Part shown: positions 1 through 8,174 of the stretch, piece by piece
Layout of the letters: every line of letters starts with the position of its first letter
Numbering within the stretch: position 1 is the first letter of the stretch
Source: Gammaproteobacteria bacterium
Lineage (GTDB): Bacteria; Pseudomonadota; Gammaproteobacteria; GRL18
Direction: 5' to 3'
NCBI GenBank assembly: GCA_027011205.1
Contig: JALVAL010000149.1
Span: 1-33,185, forward strand
Length of the DNA: 33,185 nucleotides
Notes under the pieces: model-generated
The model's database searches: none
What the model was told of the DNA's origin: nothing
Seen by the model: only the letters and a program-made list of their open reading frames with translations
Program-made: the position numbers and the translations under genes

Positions 1-63
1 CTATTGGTTTATATAAAAAAGAGAATATAAATTTTTTATTAATCTATGTTAGAGAAAGTGATC

Positions 64-106
64 TTGACATACTTTACAATTGCTTAAGTAGTTGCTTAAG
101 TAGTTG
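64..106 (+). promoter_or_regulatory. Upstream region of pstS with tandem 12-bp repeat
   Basis: The first 200 bases hold no gene and are very AT-rich. A TTGACA hexamer lies at 64-69, and a perfect tandem repeat of TTGCTTAAGTAG follows at 80-91 and 92-103, with a further TTG. Each unit contains the palindrome CTTAAG, so two identical palindromes sit 12 bp apart on nearly the same helix face, which suits an operator. No good -10 box lies 16-18 bp from the TTGACA, so the promoter assignment is weak. Regulation by PhoB is plausible for pstS, but I see no convincing Pho box. Confidence 0.35.
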
Positions 107-200
107 TAAATAGTTTTATCTTTTAGTCTTTGAAAAGGGAAATATATAACCCTTAGGAAGACACAATCTTATTATCTTAATATATCTATCTGGAGGATGT

Positions 201-998
201 ATGCGTACATTTGTAGTATTGTTTTTATCTTTATTTATTTTATTTTCGGCCTCGGCCAATGCGGGCGAGAAAGTTGTCTTTGCCGGCAGCACAACCATTC
301 TGCCGTTCATGGAAAAAATGGCACCCTTGTTCAAAAAACAGGGGATGGATGTCGAGATTCAGGCCGGCGGCTCATCTGTGGGCTACAAGACAGCCTATAT
401 GGGCATGGCCGATATCGGCATGATGTCCCGCGAAATGAAGCCATCGGAAGCAAAAAATCTGAAAAAACTGGCCATTGCCAAGGACTGGCTGATTATGATC
501 GCTCACAAAGATGCCCCTTTCGATAATATTACTTCACAAGAGGTTGTCGATCTCTATACCGGCAAAACCAAAAAACTGCATGGTTTCAAGATCAATGCCA
601 TTGCCAAAGAAAATGGCAGAGGCACCAAAGAAGTGTTTGATCATTTCTTCCATTTGGGCAAAAAGCACAACCAGCCTATTGCTAAGGATTTAATTATTAT
701 CGGCGCCAATGGACAATCCATAGCGACCCTGGCGCATGACCCACATGGCCTGGCCTATTTGTCCTATTCTGCCGTGGAAGCCGCCATTAAGCAGGGTGAG
801 CCAATCAAGATGCTGAAACTGGATGGCGTTGATGGCACTGTTGAGAATGTTGATAATGGAACGTATAAGCTGCAGCGTACATTGAATCTGGTTTACAAGG
901 ACAAGAAAGCCGGTTTGATAAAACGCATACGTTCAGTGCTGGCAACTGACAAGGCCCGTGAGATATTTAGAAAAAACGGAGTTGAGCCGAATCTTTAA
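201..998 (+). CDS. pstS: PstS-like periplasmic phosphate-binding protein
   Basis: Substrate-binding protein of a phosphate-type ABC importer, acting in the periplasm. The 265-residue product begins with a clear Sec signal peptide (Arg near the N-terminus, a Val/Leu/Phe core, likely cleavage after Ala-Asn-Ala near residue 21). The mature protein opens with AGSTTILP, the usual phosphate-contacting start of the family, and carries GGSSVG and, mid-protein, NGRGTKE, matching the Gly-Ser/Arg-Gly-Thr anion-binding loops. It is shorter than E. coli PstS (about 346 residues) and belongs with the compact PBP_like_2 type. GGAGG at 192-196 fixes the start. The permease and ATPase genes follow directly. 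Phosphate is the best guess; another oxyanion cannot be excluded. Confidence 0.85.
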   Translation: MRTFVVLFLSLFILFSASANAGEKVVFAGSTTILPFMEKMAPLFKKQGMDVEIQAGGSSVGYKTAYMGMADIGMMSREMKPSEAKNLKKLAIAKDWLIMIAHKDAPFDNITSQEVVDLYTGKTKKLHGFKINAIAKENGRGTKEVFDHFFHLGKKHNQPIAKDLIIIGANGQSIATLAHDPHGLAYLSYSAVEAAIKQGEPIKMLKLDGVDGTVENVDNGTYKLQRTLNLVYKDKKAGLIKRIRSVLATDKAREIFRKNGVEPNL

Positions 999-1049
999 TT
1001 AAATATCAGCGCAGCTCAGATGATCCGCAGCTTTGTGTTCTTTAATTGG

Positions 1050-1088
1050 AAAGCGCTTAATCAGGGTCTGTCTCTGGTTAAGCGCTTT
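1050..1088 (+). terminator. Strong intercistronic hairpin pstS-pstC
   Basis: Left arm 1050-1064 pairs with right arm 1074-1088: 15 base pairs including one T/G wobble (AAAGCGCTTAA against TTAAGCGCTTT, then CAG against CTG), with a 9-nt loop. No T-tract follows, so it is more likely an mRNA-stabilising or attenuating element than a classical terminator. In many pst and other ABC operons such a hairpin lets the binding protein be made in excess over the membrane subunits. Confidence 0.7.
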
Positions 1089-1144
1089 GCCGAACAAAGA
1101 GCGATTTGATTTATCACTTTATATTTTTTGATATAAGACCAGTC

Positions 1145-2107
1145 ATGAATAACATCACACAGGTAAAAGCTAGAACCCAGACCTGGCGCTATTTCCGTGA
1201 AGATAAACCGACAGGAGGACTGACTGGTGGTGTTGCCAGTACTTCCAGCACCAGGACTTCATTCGGGATTTTTTTAAAAGCTTTAACAGAGAATTTATTT
1301 GGCATGAAGTTTATCGTTTTATTGCTGATGTTGATTTTGGTATTCCTGCTGGCGTACCCACTTGTCAACTCATGGAATTTCTTTGAGGACATTCCAATAT
1401 CCAACTGGCTGTCTTTTGACTGGGATCCAGATGGTGATAGCTTCGGCATGGGTGTTCAACTGACCGGCAGTTTACTGCTGGTGCTGGCAACCCTGCCCCT
1501 GGCAATACTGATGGGCTGGGTCATTAGTCTGCAACTGGTTGATAACCGAAAAAACTGGCTGAATCCAGCCATCGTCGGAATTCTTGAAGTGTGGATATCG
1601 CTGCCTTCAGTCATTATTGGCATCTGGGCGATCATCGAGATCATCCCTGCGGTACGTAATATCTTTGGCGGGACAGGATACTCCTTGCTGGCCGCTTCAA
1701 TCGGCATGACCATTTTTATCATGCCCACCTGCACTCTGTTATTCTATCGCAGTTATCTGACCCACCTGGATCAATACCAGGGACTTGAAAACAGTTTTCA
1801 AATGTCCGTTCTGAGCCGCTCCGAATTGTTTATCAAGAGTCAGCCTACGGCCGTTATTGGAACGATCAATTATATCTTTTGCCGCATTTTTGGTGAAACC
1901 ATGGTGGTACTGATGGTTTCCGGAAACAGCTTGCAGGTTCCTCACAATTTGCTGGAGGGTTTTCGTACTTTAACGGCAACCATTGCCATGGAAATGGCCT
2001 ATGCCGCCGATATGCATGCAACAGCCCTGTTCGCCATGGCCACTGTCGCCATCGTGTTTATCCTGGTCGTATTACTGGTGCAGTACAAGAGGTTGATCAA
2101 TGTTTAA
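1145..2107 (+). CDS. pstC: Phosphate ABC transporter permease PstC
   Basis: Inner-membrane permease subunit of the phosphate-type ABC transporter. A hydrophilic stretch of about 55 residues precedes the first membrane helix (Val-Leu-Leu-Leu-Met near residues 57-75). Further hydrophobic segments follow, with the coupling region toward the ATPase in the second half (LSRSELF, then QPTAVIGTINYIFCRIFGETMVVLMV, given here as a region only), and the GET motif typical of PstC. I chose ATG 1145 (MNNITQ) over an in-frame TTG at 1106. The Shine-Dalgarno is poor for both, so the start is not firm. The 3' end overlaps pstA by 8 nt, which indicates translational coupling. Confidence 0.82.
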   Translation: MNNITQVKARTQTWRYFREDKPTGGLTGGVASTSSTRTSFGIFLKALTENLFGMKFIVLLLMLILVFLLAYPLVNSWNFFEDIPISNWLSFDWDPDGDSFGMGVQLTGSLLLVLATLPLAILMGWVISLQLVDNRKNWLNPAIVGILEVWISLPSVIIGIWAIIEIIPAVRNIFGGTGYSLLAASIGMTIFIMPTCTLLFYRSYLTHLDQYQGLENSFQMSVLSRSELFIKSQPTAVIGTINYIFCRIFGETMVVLMVSGNSLQVPHNLLEGFRTLTATIAMEMAYAADMHATALFAMATVAIVFILVVLLVQYKRLINV

Positions 2108-2861
2108 AATAATCAGGAAACGCTGGATTTTATGGTTATACATGCTAATGACTGCGAGCATTATCGCTATATTCATCAAGCCCTTGCACTTTGAATATAC
2201 CACCGCGGGTATTATTGTCGGTACCATTATTACCACGGTCGGCGCAGTGCTGATCTCGGCGCTGCCCGCCTATCTGATTGCCGGTGTTATGGCCGGCATC
2301 ATCCGTCTGCCGAAATGGCTGCAATCACTGACATCGGTGCTGGTTTACATACTGGCCGGCATGCCATCAATTATCCTTGGCGTGATTGGCTTTCTGCTCT
2401 TTTGCAACACTCTGGGCTTTGGCTGGTCCATGCTGTCCGCCATGCTGACCCTGGTCATGCTGCTCTACCCAACCCTGGTTACCGCTTTTTCCCAACTACT
2501 GCGGCCTTTTAACCAGCGTTACGGTATGGCGGCCAAATCCTTTAATATCGGCCCACTTGAATTTCTGTTTCGCCTGTCGCCGGCCTATCAGAAAGGTAAA
2601 ATCCTTGAAGCCCTGATTCTCGGCTGGGCCACCTCGCTGGGGGATACTGCTGCTGTCATGCTGACCTGTGGCGCACTGACAGGCTTTCCTACATCCATCA
2701 TGGATTCGATCAGGTTGCTGAATTATCACATTTTTATGCTGGCTATGGATATACCTGGTGGTATGCCGGAAGCCCGAAGCCTGTCACTTCTGTTAATTAT
2801 CTTTTTACTGTTTCTGTTTATTACACCCCGTTTAATACATCACTACCTATCAGAGGATTAA
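2100..2861 (+). CDS. pstA: Phosphate ABC transporter permease PstA
   Basis: Second inner-membrane permease of the same importer, 253 residues with about six membrane helices spread over the whole length. The segment around SLGDTAAVMLTCG is the PstA counterpart of the GET/GDT coupling motif contacting the ATPase. It starts inside the end of pstC (8-nt overlap) and ends 4 nt before pstB, so the three are certainly cotranscribed. E. coli PstA is about 296 residues; this one is a compact version, in line with the short binding protein. Confidence 0.82.
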   Translation: MFKIIRKRWILWLYMLMTASIIAIFIKPLHFEYTTAGIIVGTIITTVGAVLISALPAYLIAGVMAGIIRLPKWLQSLTSVLVYILAGMPSIILGVIGFLLFCNTLGFGWSMLSAMLTLVMLLYPTLVTAFSQLLRPFNQRYGMAAKSFNIGPLEFLFRLSPAYQKGKILEALILGWATSLGDTAAVMLTCGALTGFPTSIMDSIRLLNYHIFMLAMDIPGGMPEARSLSLLLIIFLLFLFITPRLIHHYLSED

Positions 2862-2865
2862 TATA

Positions 2866-3696
2866 ATGACTGCACTATCGCTTTCTACAAATGATCAGGT
2901 CGCTAATAATGCTCATGTTCAATTATTGTTTAATGAGCCTGAATGTTGCGGCATGAGGATCAAAGATCTGAGTATCTTTGCCAAGAAAAAAACCATCCTG
3001 ACTGTTAATGAATTACGTTTTCCTAAAAAGGGTGTTGTTGCCATTATGGGGCCTTCAGGCTCAGGTAAAAGCACCTTTCTAAAAGCTCTGTCGGAGCTTA
3101 TGGATGAAAATCTGGCACATAAAGGCCATATTGATATTACCTGCTTTGATGCTAACGACGAGTGCGAGAGCATATGCTCTCATTTTGCCATGGTATGGCA
3201 AAAACCAACCGTATTTCCCTGCTCTATTTATGACAACCTGAAGGTTCCACTGCGCAAACGTAAAGTTGCCCGTAAAGAGTGGCTTGATCTGATGAAGAAG
3301 GCATTGTCGGATGTTGGACTTCTGGGAGAGCTGAATGAAGATTGGGCGAAACAGCGAGCACAGCGCCTGTCAGGCGGACAACAGCAGCGCCTGTCTATTG
3401 CCATGGGACTATTAAAAGATTCCAATATCTTTCTGTTTGACGAGCCTACATCTGCGCTGGATCCTATCTCCACTGAAATAATAGAAAAAATAATAAAGGA
3501 CCTGGGACGTACCAAGCTGGTATTATTGGTCACTCATAGCCTGGGTCAGGCCAGACGCGTCAGTGATTACAGTGCGATGTTCCATAATCATGAGGACAAG
3601 GGTGCTCTGTGCGAATTTTCTGCTTCGGAAGATTTTTTCAAAAGCCCGGCCAGTCCCCAGAGCCGTGAATTTATTATGATGGAAACAGGTGTTTAA
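2866..3696 (+). CDS. pstB: Phosphate ABC transporter ATP-binding protein PstB
   Basis: Cytoplasmic ATPase that powers the importer. All ABC motifs are visible: Walker A GPSGSGKST (about residues 63-71), Q-loop in VWQKP, signature LSGGQQQR, Walker B IFLFDEPTSALDP and the switch His in LVTHS. The sequence FLKALSELMDEN after Walker A resembles the PstB pattern. An extra N-terminal stretch of about 30 residues precedes the first strand. The ribosome site GAGG lies within the end of pstA. No phoU or phoBR follows, unlike the classical pst operon; gpmI follows instead 26 nt later. Confidence 0.88.
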   Translation: MTALSLSTNDQVANNAHVQLLFNEPECCGMRIKDLSIFAKKKTILTVNELRFPKKGVVAIMGPSGSGKSTFLKALSELMDENLAHKGHIDITCFDANDECESICSHFAMVWQKPTVFPCSIYDNLKVPLRKRKVARKEWLDLMKKALSDVGLLGELNEDWAKQRAQRLSGGQQQRLSIAMGLLKDSNIFLFDEPTSALDPISTEIIEKIIKDLGRTKLVLLVTHSLGQARRVSDYSAMFHNHEDKGALCEFSASEDFFKSPASPQSREFIMMETGV

Positions 3697-3722
3697 GTGA
3701 GAAAGAGCAGTGAGGAATAATA

Positions 3723-5213
3723 ATGAGTCTTGATAAGCGACCCAAAGCGGTATTGATGATCCTTGATGGCATGGGGCTTAACGAAGACCCAAAAAGTAGT
3801 GCCACTACTGCTAAACAAATGCCTTATGTGCATTCACTCATGCAGCAATATGGTTATGCACGCCTCCATGCGTCAGGAACACCAGTGGGACTGGATGAAG
3901 GCAAAGCGGGTAATTCAGAAGTCGGTCATCTTACTATTGGTGCAGGTAAAGTGCTTTTAAGTACCCTGGCCCGGGTACGCGAGGGTTATCATAGTGGCGA
4001 CTGGGAACAGAGTTCAGCATGGAATAATAGTGACTTCTCCAAACCCCTGCATGTGGCTGGAATACTCTCTGATGCCGGTGTTCATGCTCATTGGGAAACC
4101 CTGATGATGGCAGCTGACCTGGGCATTAAAAAAGGTTTTCCCGCAGTTTATATTCATGCCTTTCTGGATGGCACGGATAGTCAGGCAGGGACTGCGCCCA
4201 GAATGCTGGCAGAGCTGCAACAGGCGATTAAGGATAATGGCAGTGACAAGATTATACTCGCATCGGTGATGGGACGTAAGTGGTCTGCCGACCGGGCTGA
4301 AAACTGGGATTTAACAGAGTATTGCCGTGATGCGCTAATGGGTCGCATAGAAGGTAAGGCTTTTAGCCTGGAAGACCTGGAACAACACCTGGCAAACTCC
4401 CCTTCTGAAGCTGATTTCCCCTATGCTTTTCTGCCTGGTGGTATGCCAGTCGCTGCAGGTGAGACGTTAATCCTGACTAATCATCGTGCCGACCGTATTT
4501 CGCAACTGGCCAAAGTTATGAATGATGAATGTCATGTAATTGCAATGGTTGAGTTAAAACATGAAGCAACGCCCATAGAGGATGTTTTTTTCCCTACTTT
4601 ACCCCTTAATGGTGGTTTGATTGATGTGTTGAATGAACAGGGATTTCGCACAACTCGATTGTCAGAGCAGTGCAAGTTTCCCCATGTGACTTATTTTATC
4701 AATGGCATGCAGGCTGATGAGTCGGCTAAAGGGGTTGAAGTTGCGACGATTCCCGATGCGGAAATTCTGGGTAATCCGCTGATGTCGATTAAGCTGCTGG
4801 AAACAGAAATGCAGAAAATTATGCAAGATGAGACCGCCGGGCAGGTATTAATTGTCAATGTACCTAATCTGGATCAGGTCGGTCATCAGGGCAGTCTTGA
4901 TGCAGCCAGTAAAGCAGGCGTTGCGGTTGATGCTCTGGTCAGAAAGGTGGTTGCATGGGCTAAAGAACATGGCTGGCAATTATTAATTACCGCAGATCAT
5001 GGCAATGCTGATGTGATGGTTGATCCCCAGGGGCGTCCAATGGGTTCTCATTCCAGTAATAATGTGCCTATGCTGGCTATTCCCTTTGATGGCAAAACCG
5101 TACAGTGGAAAAAGGAAACAGGTGTCTTAACGAATGTTGCTGCAAGCTTCCTGACATTGTTAGGAACAGACTATCCAGATACTATGAGTGAGAGCTTGAT
5201 AACACTTAATTAG
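3723..5213 (+). CDS. gpmI: 2,3-bisphosphoglycerate-independent phosphoglycerate mutase
   Basis: Interconverts 3- and 2-phosphoglycerate in glycolysis/gluconeogenesis using two metal ions and a phosphoserine intermediate. The N-terminus has the metal Asp in LMILDGMG (Asp15) and the catalytic serine in GNSEVGHL (Ser65). The C-terminal half has the second metal cluster in NLDQVGHQG and in TADHGNADVM. RADR and RKWSADRAENW match substrate-binding regions of the family. The length of 496 residues is slightly under the usual 510-515. GAGGAA precedes the ATG. The 26-nt gap to pstB makes shared transcription with the transporter plausible, but an own promoter cannot be ruled out. Confidence 0.93.
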   Translation: MSLDKRPKAVLMILDGMGLNEDPKSSATTAKQMPYVHSLMQQYGYARLHASGTPVGLDEGKAGNSEVGHLTIGAGKVLLSTLARVREGYHSGDWEQSSAWNNSDFSKPLHVAGILSDAGVHAHWETLMMAADLGIKKGFPAVYIHAFLDGTDSQAGTAPRMLAELQQAIKDNGSDKIILASVMGRKWSADRAENWDLTEYCRDALMGRIEGKAFSLEDLEQHLANSPSEADFPYAFLPGGMPVAAGETLILTNHRADRISQLAKVMNDECHVIAMVELKHEATPIEDVFFPTLPLNGGLIDVLNEQGFRTTRLSEQCKFPHVTYFINGMQADESAKGVEVATIPDAEILGNPLMSIKLLETEMQKIMQDETAGQVLIVNVPNLDQVGHQGSLDAASKAGVAVDALVRKVVAWAKEHGWQLLITADHGNADVMVDPQGRPMGSHSSNNVPMLAIPFDGKTVQWKKETGVLTNVAASFLTLLGTDYPDTMSESLITLN

Positions 5214-5250
5214 GGGGTGTTGATTTTTCATCTATTATCTGATTTTGCAT

Positions 5251-5294
5251 CTCCCCTTTTTCGCCTCAGGGCGCCTGCTTTTGGTGAAGGGGGG
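5251..5294 (+). terminator. Possible hairpin downstream of gpmI
   Basis: In the 271-nt gap after gpmI, a C/T-rich arm (5251-5265, CTCCCC then T5 then CGCC) can pair with GGTGAA then G6 at 5283-5294, with a 3-nt bulge and a 17-nt loop. No clean T-run follows. It may act as a terminator or be a decayed repeat. The rest of the gap is AT-rich; TATAAT at 5404-5409 is a possible -10 for the next operon, without a good -35. Confidence 0.3.
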
Positions 5295-5484
5295 ACTGAG
5301 GGAGTTTAAGCCTTCGATTTGCAAACCTCGTTTATATAGATTCCCCCCCTTATATAGTTTGATAAGCAATAGCGCCATCCGACAAATATTTCATTTTTTC
5401 ACTTATAATACTGGAAGGCGTTCCTTATCCAGCCTACACTTATTTATTCTTAATTTTATAACTTTATTATAGCAAGGAAACTTT

Positions 5485-6003
5485 ATGACAGTAGAACATC
5501 CAACCTGGTCAATGCCCATAGGAGACAAGGGTGCGGAAATCATTATGATGCCCTGCCCAGGAACCAAAGAAGTCGATCTTGTCAGCACGATTAGCCAGTT
5601 AAAGGAACAAGGCGTGACCGCTATTCTCAGTATGATGGTTGATGAAGAAATGAAAAACCTGCATGCCGAGGATCTGCCAGAGCTGTGTAAGCAGAACAAT
5701 ATCCAGTGGTTTAATATGGCAACAGATGATCATAAGGTTCCTGACGAGGAATCTCTGTCAAAATGGGATCAGTACAAAGATAATCTGCTGGAAGTAATTA
5801 ACCAGGGTGGTAAAGTCGCGGTTCACTGCAAGGGCGGGACTGGCAGAACCGGTGTCGGTGTAGCTATGCTGCTGTTGGAATTAGGCAGGAAAGGCGATCA
5901 GGCGATAGCCGATGTTCAAGCATTAAAGCCGGGTGCGTTTAAGCATGAATTGACGGCTGACTTTATTAAAAAACGGGCGGAAACTATAAAACCTAAATCC
6001 TGA
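5485..6003 (+). CDS. Dual-specificity / tyrosine phosphatase-like protein
   Basis: Cysteine-dependent phosphatase of the DSP (CDKN3-like) type, 172 residues, cytoplasmic. The signature HCX5R is complete: VHCKGGTGRTG with nucleophile Cys115 and Arg121. A likely general acid is Asp81, Asp82 or Asp87 in the TDDHKVPDEES loop. The N-terminal half predicts an alpha/beta fold with a Leu/Ile-rich strand near residues 45-52. AAGGAA precedes the start. It lies 5 nt before a histidine-phosphatase gene, so the two are cotranscribed. Substrate is unknown; bacterial members act on phosphoprotein or on small phosphorylated molecules. No cognate kinase gene is nearby. Confidence 0.8.
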   Translation: MTVEHPTWSMPIGDKGAEIIMMPCPGTKEVDLVSTISQLKEQGVTAILSMMVDEEMKNLHAEDLPELCKQNNIQWFNMATDDHKVPDEESLSKWDQYKDNLLEVINQGGKVAVHCKGGTGRTGVGVAMLLLELGRKGDQAIADVQALKPGAFKHELTADFIKKRAETIKPKS

Positions 6004-6008
6004 GCTTT

Positions 6009-6650
6009 ATGTCTAATCATTCAGAACAACCAGGCAATATTCCAACAGAAACACTCATTGACTTCATTCGTCATGGTGAGCCTGAAGGCGGCCGAATGTA
6101 TCGTGGTAATCAGGTGGATCATCCGCTGTCAAAAACAGGCTGGCAACAGATGCATGAAGCGATTAGCAAGCTGTATCTGAAAGAAGAAGCTGATATAGAA
6201 TTCAAATGGGATCTGGTTGTCAGCTCGCCCATGCTGCGCTGTCATGCTTTTGCTGAGGTGATATCTAAACAGTTAGCCATTCCACTGGTTACTAAGGAGT
6301 TATTAACAGAAATTTCCTTTGGTGACTGGGAAGGGAAAACAGTTGATGAGATTAAAGCGTCTGATCCAGTTCTGTTTCGTGATTTTCACCGTGACCCGGT
6401 TAAAAACAGACCACCCGGAGCAGAATCTCTGGAAGCATTTAGTCAACGTATTAGCAGAGGATTATCTGCTTTGCTAAAAGAACATTCAGGCCAGAGAATA
6501 TTGCTGGTGACTCATGCTGGAATTATGCGAACCATCTTAATCGATGTTTTATCAGCGCCATTAAAAAGTCGCCAATTGATCCGCTTCCCCTATGCAGGCA
6601 TGTTGCGTCTCTATGCCACACAGGAGCAGATGCGGATTGAATTCCTTTAA
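6009..6650 (+). CDS. Histidine phosphatase family protein (phosphoglycerate mutase / CobC-like)
   Basis: Branch-1 histidine phosphatase, 213 residues. The catalytic RHG motif is in FIRHGEP (His22, the phospho-accepting His). The substrate-binding Arg is in SSPMLRC, the acid Glu in LTEISFGDWEG (Glu102), and the second His in VTHAGIMR (His169). FGDWEGK is typical of the alpha-ribazole phosphatase/CobC and phosphoglycerate-phosphatase subgroup, but no cobalamin genes are nearby, so the substrate is left open. It follows the DSP gene with a 5-nt gap and ends before a strong hairpin, so the two phosphatases form one transcription unit. Confidence 0.85.
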   Translation: MSNHSEQPGNIPTETLIDFIRHGEPEGGRMYRGNQVDHPLSKTGWQQMHEAISKLYLKEEADIEFKWDLVVSSPMLRCHAFAEVISKQLAIPLVTKELLTEISFGDWEGKTVDEIKASDPVLFRDFHRDPVKNRPPGAESLEAFSQRISRGLSALLKEHSGQRILLVTHAGIMRTILIDVLSAPLKSRQLIRFPYAGMLRLYATQEQMRIEFL

Positions 6651-6667
6651 GCAATACCTGAGGAAAT

Positions 6668-6729
6668 CAGTAAAATCGCGAAAGACAGGAAATAGCTTCA
6701 TGGATAACCTGTATTTTGCGATTTTACTG
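6668..6729 (+). terminator. Long imperfect hairpin after the phosphatase pair
   Basis: Arms 6668-6689 and 6708-6729 are inverted copies over 22 nt with about three mismatches (perfect for the outer CAGTAAAATCGC / GCGATTTTACTG), with an 18-nt loop. A short T-run follows (CAGTTTTAG), consistent with an intrinsic terminator of the phosphatase operon. TATAAT at 6744-6749 just downstream may be the -10 of the cytochrome gene. Confidence 0.7.
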
Positions 6730-6768
6730 CAGTTTTAGTTTAATATAATTTAACAAAGAGATACTAGC

Positions 6769-7245
6769 ATGAGCCGGTTTGATTTATTAGTAGTACGAAA
6801 AAAAATGCTTTATAAAACCCTAATTTCGGTTCTTATATTTTTGACGCTGAGCATACCTGTTATAACTAATGCTGACCGTCAGTCGGCAGAATTACCCAGC
6901 TTTGTTTCAAGGCAATTGATGTCTAATATGCGTGATCATCTGGAGACGCTGGAAGAAATTACTCTTCTTCTGGCAGAATCTAAATATGCTCAGGCTGCCG
7001 ATACGGCCGAAAATAATCTCGGTATGTCATCCGCGGAGCTCCATTACAAAAAATTCGTGGGCAAATATATGCCAAAGGGAATGCGTAATATTGGCACGCA
7101 GATGCACAAGGCGGCATCAGACTTTGCCTTATCTGCCAGAGAAGCTGAAAAAGATGGTGGCTTAAACAGAAACAGAGTGCTCACAGCTTTATCTCAGGTT
7201 ATGAAACAATGTGTAGCTTGTCATGATTTTTATCGAGCTAAGTGA
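6769..7245 (+). CDS. Class II cytochrome c (c'/c556-like)
   Basis: Exported single-haem cytochrome of 158 residues. It has an N-terminal signal peptide with a long basic start (Arg-Lys-Lys), then a Leu/Ile/Phe core ending at ITNA near residue 35. The haem motif CVACH lies at the very C-terminus (Cys148, Cys151, His152), the hallmark of class II cytochromes, whose mature part is a four-helix bundle. Met51 or Met54 in the first helix could be the sixth haem ligand, as in c556. AGAG upstream supports the ATG at 6769; an internal ATG at 6805 lacks a ribosome site. Role is likely periplasmic electron transfer or NO/gas binding; the partner is unknown. Confidence 0.78.
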   Translation: MSRFDLLVVRKKMLYKTLISVLIFLTLSIPVITNADRQSAELPSFVSRQLMSNMRDHLETLEEITLLLAESKYAQAADTAENNLGMSSAELHYKKFVGKYMPKGMRNIGTQMHKAASDFALSAREAEKDGGLNRNRVLTALSQVMKQCVACHDFYRAK

Positions 7246-7262
7246 ATGGAGTGGTAAACTTA

Positions 7263-7391
7263 TCAGACCACGGCAAATAACGATGCAGACAAAATCAGTA
7301 ACGGAAATCCGGGTATGATCGGCATGATAATGAAGAGTACGCCAAGAGCAAATGTCGCCCAGGCTAAAACACGATAAATTGTTTTTTTCAT
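7263..7391 (-). CDS. Small membrane protein (42 residues), possibly DUF454/YbaN-like
   Basis: Minus-strand reading frame from ATG (complement of 7389-7391) to TGA (7263-7265), with a good ribosome site AGGGGA 7-8 nt upstream and TATAAT (7417-7422, complement) as a possible -10. The product starts MKKTIYRVLAWATFALG and ends IIPGFPLLILSASLFAVV: two short hydrophobic stretches with a Pro-Gly turn. This resembles the first half of DUF454 (YbaN) or PGPGW-type membrane proteins. It may be a genuine small protein or the remnant of a longer one. It lies divergent from parA in a 290-nt interval. Confidence 0.55.
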   Translation of the reverse strand: MKKTIYRVLAWATFALGVLFIIMPIIPGFPLLILSASLFAVV

Positions 7392-7535
7392 ATCAATTTC
7401 CCCTGTATATTTTTAAATTATAGTACATCGCTGAAAAAATAGCTGTAACTCATAGCTTATCAGGCAGCTCTAAGGGGTAGCCATTTGACGAATAATACAG
7501 CAACATACTGAATAATATGATATATTGGAGAGAGT

Positions 7536-8174
7536 ATGAAAATTATCACCTTACTTGCACAAAAAGGCGGAACAGGGAAAACAACTCTGTCTATTCATCT
7601 GGCTGTGCTGGCTGCTGCCAAAAACCTGAAGGTGGTTATTGCTGATATTGACCCACAGCAGAGTACCACTTTCTGGAACGAGAGAAGGGAGGACAGTGTT
7701 CCTGCTGTTATGCCCATGGCGGCCAGCACCTTGAAACAAAATATTAGCAAGCTGGCCAGTCAGGGTGTTAATCTTCTGGTTATTGATACCGCACCCCACT
7801 CCCACGAGGATGCTATTATTGCAGCCCGGCTGGCAGACTTTATTCTGATCCCTACCCGTCCAGCCATTCTTGATCTGCAGGCCATTGGATCGTCCGTTAA
7901 AATTGTTAAAAGTATTGATGGGAAGGCAGCGATTGTGTTGAACGGCTGCCCCTTTCCCGGCAAGAACGGTGAGAGAGCTATTGTTAGCGAAGCACGGGAA
8001 GCTCTGTCGGGTTATGGTATACCTGTAGCTCCTGTGGCTATATCTAATCGGGTGGCACTGAGTCACTCCCTCATTGATGGGAAGGCGGTAACAGAGTTTG
8101 ACAGTAAAAGTAAGGCGGCCGATGAGATACGTGAATTAATGAGCTGGATCAACCGGGAGGCATACCTGTGGTGA
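7536..8174 (+). CDS. ParA family ATPase (short, orphan)
   Basis: Deviant-Walker ATPase of the ParA/MinD superfamily, 212 residues. It carries the deviant Walker A KGGTGKTT (residues 11-18), A' motif ADIDPQQST and Walker B LLVIDTAP. It lacks the N-terminal DNA-binding extension of larger ParA proteins and has no parB or parS-like repeats beside it, so it is not an obvious chromosome or plasmid partition locus. GGAGAG precedes the ATG. TTGACG at 7485-7490 may be a -35 but its -10 is unclear. It overlaps by 4 nt a small gene for a membrane-anchored protein, probably its partner. Positioning of a protein or membrane complex, as with ParA-like ATPases of chemotaxis or carboxysomes, is possible but not shown. 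Confidence 0.85.
   Translation: MKIITLLAQKGGTGKTTLSIHLAVLAAAKNLKVVIADIDPQQSTTFWNERREDSVPAVMPMAASTLKQNISKLASQGVNLLVIDTAPHSHEDAIIAARLADFILIPTRPAILDLQAIGSSVKIVKSIDGKAAIVLNGCPFPGKNGERAIVSEAREALSGYGIPVAPVAISNRVALSHSLIDGKAVTEFDSKSKAADEIRELMSWINREAYLW

Noticed and set aside
63-80. Possible Pho box before pstS
   Set aside because: The two half-sites are 10 bp rather than 11 bp apart and match the consensus poorly.
1106-1144. TTG start for pstC
   Set aside because: The added residues are not family-like and no ribosome site precedes it; ATG 1145 preferred, though its own site is weak.
7551-8066. 171-codon frame antisense to parA
   Set aside because: It lies wholly opposite a gene with clear Walker motifs and its product has low-complexity, His/Asn-rich composition without a recognisable domain.
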